9,251 nucleotides of DNA, taken from positions 1 to 9,251 of the forward strand of contig CALIBA010000308.1 in assembly GCA_938045435.1 (NCBI GenBank), given 5' to 3'. A model generated the notes under the pieces. It ran no database searches and was not told the DNA's origin. It saw only the letters and a program-made list of their open reading frames with translations. This DNA is from an uncultured Selenomonas sp. Lineage in GTDB: Bacteria; Bacillota; Negativicutes; Selenomonadales; Selenomonadaceae. Each line of letters starts with the position of its first letter. The stretch's first letter is position 1. Below are positions 5,655-9,251 of this stretch, one piece after another. The position numbers and the translations under genes were made by a program.

Positions 5655-6767
5655 ATGAAAAAATTCGCGGCCTTTCTGCTTCTCCTTGCTCTTTTTGTAG
5701 GTGCCGTTCCATCGCTCGCCTCAGCAGAGTCTGCGGTAACGCGCATCAAGGATATTTCTAAAGTGCAGGGGATGCGCTCCAACCAGCTTATGGGCTATGG
5801 ACTTGTCGTCGGTCTTGCAGGGACGGGAGACGGCTCCAGTTCTGCAGAGACGATCCAGTCGATTGCAAACATGCTTCTCAGCTATGGTGTCAATGTCAAT
5901 CGGAACAACATCAAGCCGGACAATACGGCTGCTGTTATGGTCACTGCGACGCTCCCGCCCTTTGCACGTGAGGGAGATACCATCGACGTGACGGTATCCT
6001 CCATCGCTGATGCGGATAGCCTGCGCGGCGGCACACTGCTTCAAACACCCCTGCGTGCAGGGAATGGAGAAGTCTATGTTGTTGCGCAAGGAGCTGTTTC
6101 GACGGGTGGCTTTACGGCGGGACGCGGCGGTACGAGCGTTCAGGCAGCATTCCCGACGGTAGGTATCGCTGTCAATGCAGGTATTGTTGAGCGTAGTGTT
6201 GAAGATGATATTGGCTCAGATGGACACCTTTCCATCTCCCTTTCAAATTCGGATTTTACGACAGCATCGCGCGTAGCGGGGGCAATCAATGCGCAGTATG
6301 GGAACATTGCACAGGCGACCAATCCCGGACGTGTGGATGTGTCCATCCCCTCCTACTATCGCGGCAATGTCGTTGGCTTTGTAGCCTCCATTGAGGAACT
6401 CCCCATTCGTCCCGATAATATGGCTCGTGTCGTTGTCAATGAGCGGACGGGAACCATCATCATGGGCGGTGAGATTTCCGTCGATGCTGTTGCCATTACG
6501 CAGGGCGGCATCTCCATCCGTATCCAAGCGAATACCGATGTGTCACAGCCTGGCCCCTTCAGCTACGGGAATACTGTTATCACAGAGGATCCGGATGTCA
6601 GTGTTAAAGAGCACAAGGGGAGCACGATCGTTTTGCCGGCAACGACGAATGTCAGTGACATCGTTGGGGCACTCAATACGGTAGGTGCAACGCCGCGTGA
6701 CACGATCTCCATTTTACAGGCAATGAAGGCGGCTGGTGCGCTGCATGCCGAGCTCGATATTGTCTAA
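5655..6767 (+). CDS. flgI: Flagellar P-ring protein FlgI
   Basis: This 370-residue periplasmic protein polymerises into the P-ring bushing in the peptidoglycan layer around the rod. A signal peptide (MKKF, Leu-rich core, cleavage after ASA at 22-24) is followed by RIKDISKVQGMRSNQLMGYG (30-49) and LVVGLAGTGDGSS, the diagnostic FlgI N-terminus. PDNTAAVMVTATLPPFAREG, then DTIDVTVSSIADADSLRGGT and LLQTPLRAGNGEVYVVAQGA, are also near-invariant in the family. The C-terminus reads TTNVSDIVGALNTVGATPRD, then TISILQAMKAAGALHAELDI. Length is close to the usual roughly 365 residues and no lesion is visible. Only 15 bases separate it from flgH, and its AAAAGGAG ribosome-binding site (5638-5645) overlaps the flgH stop codon, which suggests tightly linked expression of the two ring proteins. 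Both mature proteins begin with ES after an ASA site. Confidence 0.95.
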   Translation: MKKFAAFLLLLALFVGAVPSLASAESAVTRIKDISKVQGMRSNQLMGYGLVVGLAGTGDGSSSAETIQSIANMLLSYGVNVNRNNIKPDNTAAVMVTATLPPFAREGDTIDVTVSSIADADSLRGGTLLQTPLRAGNGEVYVVAQGAVSTGGFTAGRGGTSVQAAFPTVGIAVNAGIVERSVEDDIGSDGHLSISLSNSDFTTASRVAGAINAQYGNIAQATNPGRVDVSIPSYYRGNVVGFVASIEELPIRPDNMARVVVNERTGTIIMGGEISVDAVAITQGGISIRIQANTDVSQPGPFSYGNTVITEDPDVSVKEHKGSTIVLPATTNVSDIVGALNTVGATPRDTISILQAMKAAGALHAELDIV

Positions 6768-6768
6768 G

Positions 6769-6790
6769 AGGACGTTCATGGGAACGTTTT
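6769..6790 (+). terminator. Short stem-loop between flgI and flgJ, possible weak attenuator
   Basis: ACGTTC (6772-6777) pairs with GAACGT (6782-6787) across an ATGG loop, and the stem can extend to 9 pairs with two G-U pairs (6769-6777 with 6782-6790). The run of T lies partly inside the stem and is followed by GTT, so termination would be inefficient. It could tune the amount of flgJ transcript or protect the upstream mRNA end. Confidence 0.3.
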
Positions 6791-6807
6791 GTTAAGAGGG
6801 TAAACCT

Positions 6808-7263
6808 ATGATGATACAACCGTTGAGTGATGCCTCCATTTTATCGAGTGGAGCGGCGAACTCCTCCTATGATGCTGCGCGTACCAATGCTGAAGCACAG
6901 TCTTTTCAGGCAATGCTCGGCGAGCTTAAGCGCAAGGCAGAGGCATCCCAGGAGACTGAATCGAATGTGAAAACAGCACAGCCGCTTTCCTACGAGCCAA
7001 AGCATCCAATGACTGCTGCCGATAAGGAGTCAAAGAAGCTGCGCGAGGCATGCGAGGGCTTCGAGGCGATGTTCCTCAGTATGATGTACAAGCAAATGCG
7101 GGCGACAGTTCCGAAGGATGGTCTGTTTGGACACTCCAACGCAATTGATATTTTCGAAGATTTGCGGGACACGGAACTGATGAATGCAGCAGCCAAGAGC
7201 GGCGGCATTGGGCTGGCGGACATGATGTTCAAACAGCTTTCGCCAACTGTATTAAAAAAATAG
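6808..7263 (+). CDS. flgJ: FlgJ-type rod-binding protein, rod-binding domain only
   Basis: This 151-residue protein matches the N-terminal (rod-binding) half of FlgJ, which associates with rod subunits during rod assembly. After a variable, Ala/Ser/Glu-rich N-terminus (1-70), residues about 78-145 carry the conserved block: LREACEGFEAMFLSMMYKQM (78-97), then RATVPKDGLFGHSNAIDIFE (98-117) and the DTELMNAAAKSGGIGLADMM helix. The C-terminal glucosaminidase domain of enterobacterial FlgJ is absent, and the protein ends normally at TAG with a terminator behind it. Single-domain forms are common outside the gamma/beta-proteobacteria, where a separate wall hydrolase is assumed. No signal peptide is seen, consistent with export through the flagellar apparatus. 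AAGAGGG (6794-6800) stands 7 bases before the start; a second ATG follows directly at 6811. It is the last gene of the flagellar run. Confidence 0.87.
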   Translation: MMIQPLSDASILSSGAANSSYDAARTNAEAQSFQAMLGELKRKAEASQETESNVKTAQPLSYEPKHPMTAADKESKKLREACEGFEAMFLSMMYKQMRATVPKDGLFGHSNAIDIFEDLRDTELMNAAAKSGGIGLADMMFKQLSPTVLKK

Positions 7264-7278
7264 GGCATGGAAAATGCC
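7264..7278 (+). repeat. Small stem-loop directly after the flgJ stop
   Basis: GGCAT and ATGCC form a 5-pair stem with a GGAAA loop, beginning at the first base after the TAG stop and ending 3 bases before the terminator stem. On its own it is unremarkable; with the terminator it makes a double-hairpin 3' end. Confidence 0.4.
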
Positions 7279-7281
7279 AGG

Positions 7282-7307
7282 GGAGCTGTTTGCGGACAGC
7301 TCCTTTT
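7282..7307 (+). terminator. Rho-independent terminator of the flagellar operon
   Basis: GGAGCTGT (7282-7289) pairs perfectly with ACAGCTCC (7296-7303) around a 6-base TTGCGG loop, followed at once by TTTT (7304-7307). The stem has five G-C pairs. It is 18 bases past the flgJ stop and marks the end of the run from flgF or mreB. The T tract is short, so some read-through is possible. Confidence 0.8.
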
Positions 7308-7314
7308 GCATGTC

Positions 7315-7386
7315 TGCACACCTTGTGCAAATATCTGGATGAGATAAGCATCGGAAGGGGCTGCGCTGCATAGACATCTTTCCGAT
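7315..7386 (+). repeat. Three successive inverted repeats in the leader of the AMIN/NAGPA gene
   Basis: TGCACA-CCT-TGTGCA (7315-7329), TATCT-GGATG-AGATA (7332-7346) and a longer imperfect stem of 10 pairs (7350-7359 with 7377-7386, starting ATCGGAA/TTCCGAT, two G-U pairs, 17-base loop) follow each other almost without gaps. No clear housekeeping promoter was found in this region, so whether these are RNA stems, operators or both is unknown. Confidence 0.45.
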
Positions 7387-7408
7387 ATCGTTAGTTTGGA
7401 GCATATCT

Positions 7409-8878
7409 ATGAATATCATAGTTAAGAGAATTTTTGTCCTGACCGCTGCGGTGCTGCTCACAATGAGCTCGATTGTATACGCTGCTGCAGGTCTTACAGA
7501 TGTACGCACGTTTTCAGGTGCAGATCATGACCGCGTTGTTTTTGACCTGACGGAAATGCCGGTTTATCATGTAAGTCTCTCCAATAACGGGCGTACATTG
7601 ACCTTTGATTTTGCCGATTTGGATACATCTTTGTTTAGGCGCAGGCTCGCATCGACTGGACGCATTCGGTCGATGAGCTATACGCGAAGGAATGGGCATT
7701 TCTATGTCACCATCAATATGGCGGAAGGAATGACATACGAGGTCGGCAATCTCACAAACCCTTTCCGTATTTTTCTCGATGTCATGCCCGCAGGGCAAGG
7801 CCCATCCGTATCTCCACCGCCTTCTGTAAGAAAAGAACCTCCGCAGGGGGGAGCGGTAAAGGCTGCACTGCCGCAGCTGAAAGAGGAAGAGATTGCACCG
7901 GGACTGATGAAGCGCACCTATGTCTATCGGGATACGGATGGTCTTGTGACAGCATACTTTATTGAAGCTGATCCGAAACAGTATGATGTGCGGCCGGCAC
8001 TTGCACGTGGCTTTGTGCCGGGCAGACAGACGGTCAGCGGCATCGCACGTGATCTGAATGCTGCCGCAGCGATTAACGCATCCTACTTTGCACTCAGCGG
8101 GGAACTGATTGGTGTGACAAAGATCGACGGGATGATTGTCGGCACCACCTATTTTGACCGCAGTGCCTTCGGCGTAATGCCGGATGGCTCGTTTGTATTT
8201 GGCACTGTCTCCTATACTGGGTCGGTGAAGATTGATCAGGTGACACTTCCCATCTCGGGGGTCAACGCAGAGCGGGGGGAGAATGGACTTGTTGTCTATA
8301 ATCGCGCCTATGGTCGATCGACAAAAACGAATGCCTATGGTCTTGAGTATGTCATTCGAGAGGGGCGCGTGGCAGAAATCAATACCAATGATTCACCGAT
8401 TCCGACAGATGGTTATGTTGTCTCCGTTCATGGAAGTTCTATGGATGCCTTTTCTTCGGCAGGAACCCGTCTCGGTGATCCGACAGCACTCATAGAGATT
8501 CTTGGGGAGCCATGGGATCATGCTGTGCAGATTTTAGGAGCCGGACCGCGTCTTGTCGCAGACGGCTCTGTATATGTAACAGCCGGAGAGGAGGAATTTC
8601 CAGGGGACATTCGCTACGGACGTGCGCCGCGCAGTGCGGTTGGCGTGACAAAAAATGGCAGAATCATCTTTGCTGTGGTGGATGGGCGGCAGTCCCACAG
8701 TCATGGGTTGACGCTGACGGAGTTTGCACAGCTCCTCGTACAGTTTGGGGTGCAGAACGCCATTAATCTCGATGGAGGCGGCTCCTCAGCACTCTATGCG
8801 GGCGGCGCGGTGCTTAATTCTCCCTCGGACGGGACAGAGCGTGCCGTCGGAAGTGCGCTCATTTTACAAAAGAAATAA
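7409..8878 (+). CDS. Secreted AMIN-domain phosphodiester glycosidase (NAGPA family) protein
   Basis: This 489-residue exported protein has a signal peptide (VKR, hydrophobic core about 8-22, probable cleavage near VYAA, 23-26). It is followed by an AMIN-type domain about 28-127, with the repeated strand pattern DHDRVVFDLTEMPVYHVSLS and ending NPFRIFLDVMPAG. AMIN domains bind cell-wall or envelope glycans. A Pro-rich linker (about 131-147) leads to a NAGPA/phosphodiester glycosidase domain from about 165. Its hallmarks are AINASYF (221-227), GAGPRLVADG (377-386), GRAPRSAVGVTKNGRIIFAV (404-423), VDGRQSHSHGLTLTEFAQLL (424-443) and INLDGGGSSALY (452-463). The family cleaves or transfers sugars at phosphodiester bonds; the bacterial substrate here, perhaps a wall- or exopolysaccharide-linked glycan, is not known. 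GGAG (7398-7401) precedes the ATG by 7 bases. No terminator follows it. It lies after the flagellar terminator and so is probably its own unit. Confidence 0.87.
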   Translation: MNIIVKRIFVLTAAVLLTMSSIVYAAAGLTDVRTFSGADHDRVVFDLTEMPVYHVSLSNNGRTLTFDFADLDTSLFRRRLASTGRIRSMSYTRRNGHFYVTINMAEGMTYEVGNLTNPFRIFLDVMPAGQGPSVSPPPSVRKEPPQGGAVKAALPQLKEEEIAPGLMKRTYVYRDTDGLVTAYFIEADPKQYDVRPALARGFVPGRQTVSGIARDLNAAAAINASYFALSGELIGVTKIDGMIVGTTYFDRSAFGVMPDGSFVFGTVSYTGSVKIDQVTLPISGVNAERGENGLVVYNRAYGRSTKTNAYGLEYVIREGRVAEINTNDSPIPTDGYVVSVHGSSMDAFSSAGTRLGDPTALIEILGEPWDHAVQILGAGPRLVADGSVYVTAGEEEFPGDIRYGRAPRSAVGVTKNGRIIFAVVDGRQSHSHGLTLTEFAQLLVQFGVQNAINLDGGGSSALYAGGAVLNSPSDGTERAVGSALILQKK

Positions 8879-8880
8879 CT

Positions 8881-8909
8881 TTGACGGTGCAGACGCAATA
8901 TGCTAGAAT
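8881..8909 (+). promoter_or_regulatory. Strong sigma-A/sigma-70 promoter for the prenyl synthase gene
   Basis: TTGACG (8881-8886) and TAGAAT (8904-8909) have a 17-base spacer, and the -10 is preceded by an extended TGC element (8901-8903). That is 10 of 12 consensus matches plus the extension. The -35 starts 2 bases after the stop of the upstream gene. Transcription would start near 8916, giving a leader of about 67 bases. Confidence 0.75.
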
Positions 8910-8969
8910 ATGAGGGAATTTTGGAAGGCAGAGAGAACGATGTGCCGCCTTGCGGACGCATGTTGATGT

Positions 8970-8975
8970 AGGTGA
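8970..8975 (+). promoter_or_regulatory. Ribosome-binding site supporting a TTG start at 8983
   Basis: AGGTGA, the 3' part of a Shine-Dalgarno sequence, lies 7 bases before the TTG at 8983. The first in-frame ATG, at 8995, would be 19 bases away, too far for this site. Confidence 0.6.
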
Positions 8976-8982
8976 TAAGACA

Positions 8983-9251
8983 TTGAAAAACGACATGTTT
9001 GATGTCATACAGGCGGATCTTGAAGAATTGGAACCGGCGCTCGCTGCGGCCATAGTCTCCGAGACCCCGTTCATAACGGATGTAGGAGCACATCTCGTCT
9101 CCTCGGGGGGGAAACGCCTGCGTCCCGCGCTTTTTTTGCTCACGGCGCGCGGCGGCGCCTCGTTCGATCGCGCACGCGCGATGCCGATTGCGATCGCGCT
9201 CGAACTGATCCATACGGCGTCCCTCGTCCACGATGATGTCATCGACGAGGC
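8983..9251 (+). CDS. Long-chain polyprenyl diphosphate synthase, N-terminal part, cut by window edge
   Basis: From the TTG at 8983 the frame stays open to the right edge, giving 89 complete codons. It shows GGKRLRPAL (42-50), the substrate-phosphate binding motif, and HTASLVHDDVID (77-88) with the first aspartate-rich motif DDVID (84-88) that binds Mg-diphosphate. The protein is an all-trans prenyl synthase that elongates farnesyl or geranylgeranyl diphosphate with isopentenyl diphosphate in the cytoplasm. The HTASLVHDDVID context resembles the long-chain (IspB/HepT, octaprenyl/heptaprenyl) branch rather than farnesyl synthases, so a quinone side chain is the likely product; chain length cannot be fixed from this part. 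The TTG start is supported by AGGTGA (8970-8975); ATG at 8995 is the alternative and would remove four residues. It has its own promoter at 8881-8909. Confidence 0.9.
   Translation, partial: MKNDMFDVIQADLEELEPALAAAIVSETPFITDVGAHLVSSGGKRLRPALFLLTARGGASFDRARAMPIAIALELIHTASLVHDDVIDE

Noticed and set aside
7381..7388. TCCGATAT as a sigma-28 -10 box before the AMIN/NAGPA gene
   Set aside because: No TAAA-like -35 exists 14-16 bases upstream; the bases are explained as one arm of the 7350-7386 inverted repeat.
7371..7399. TAGACA as a housekeeping -35 for the AMIN/NAGPA gene
   Set aside because: At 17 bases spacing the -10 position reads GTTTGG, which does not fit, and it would overlap the ribosome-binding site.
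8794..9242. Two antisense frames at the right end (8794-9231 and 8859-9242)
   Set aside because: They oppose the prenyl synthase gene, which has the GGKRLRPAL and DDVID motifs and its own promoter.
1..9251. Mobile elements, CRISPR arrays, tRNA or rRNA genes, prophage or defence genes
   Set aside because: None seen: no transposase, no regularly spaced repeats, no cloverleaf sequences; gene content is ordinary chromosomal.

Overview
The window looks like a chromosomal segment of a motile diderm Firmicute of the Negativicutes, most likely Selenomonas or a close relative. This is inferred from gene content, not from a database search. It combines the Bacillus-type neighbourhood mbl/mreB - flhO(flgF) - flhP(flgG) with flgA, flgH and flgI, which build the periplasmic P-ring and outer-membrane L-ring and are needed only when an outer membrane is present. 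Base composition is moderately GC-rich, and most ribosome-binding sites are strong AGGAGG-like sequences. No mobile element, tRNA, rRNA or CRISPR array was seen.

Layout. Bases 1-704 (minus strand) hold a GNAT acetyltransferase followed 16 bases later by the start of deoB (phosphopentomutase), which runs off the left edge. A divergent intergenic region (705-881) carries a near-consensus housekeeping promoter (TTGACG-N17-TATAAT) firing rightward. It serves an unrecognised 172-residue helical protein with an acidic tail and then an MreB/Mbl-family actin homologue. Next come flgF, flgG, flgA, flgH, flgI and a single-domain flgJ (rod-binding part only), all co-directional and tightly packed, from 2549 to 7263. 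A good Rho-independent terminator follows flgJ at 7282-7307. A 145-base intergenic stretch packed with inverted repeats leads into a secreted AMIN plus phosphodiester-glycosidase (NAGPA-type) protein (7409-8878). A second good promoter sits right after its stop codon and drives a long-chain polyprenyl diphosphate synthase that runs off the right edge.

How the genes work together. FlgF and FlgG form the proximal and distal rod. FlgJ's rod-binding domain caps or assembles the rod. FlgA chaperones FlgI, which forms the P-ring, and FlgH forms the L-ring. MreB/Mbl organises wall synthesis. The AMIN/NAGPA protein is a predicted envelope-carbohydrate enzyme, and the prenyl synthase makes an isoprenoid chain for a quinone or lipid carrier, so the segment is largely about the cell envelope.

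The most interesting points are candidate regulatory and sequence oddities, not a new system: a sigma-28-like promoter in front of flgG; a 14-base leader element shared by the flgF and flgG leaders; nucleotide-site substitutions in the MreB homologue; a FlgH without a lipobox; the stem-loop array before the AMIN/NAGPA gene; and the unknown first gene of the mreB operon.
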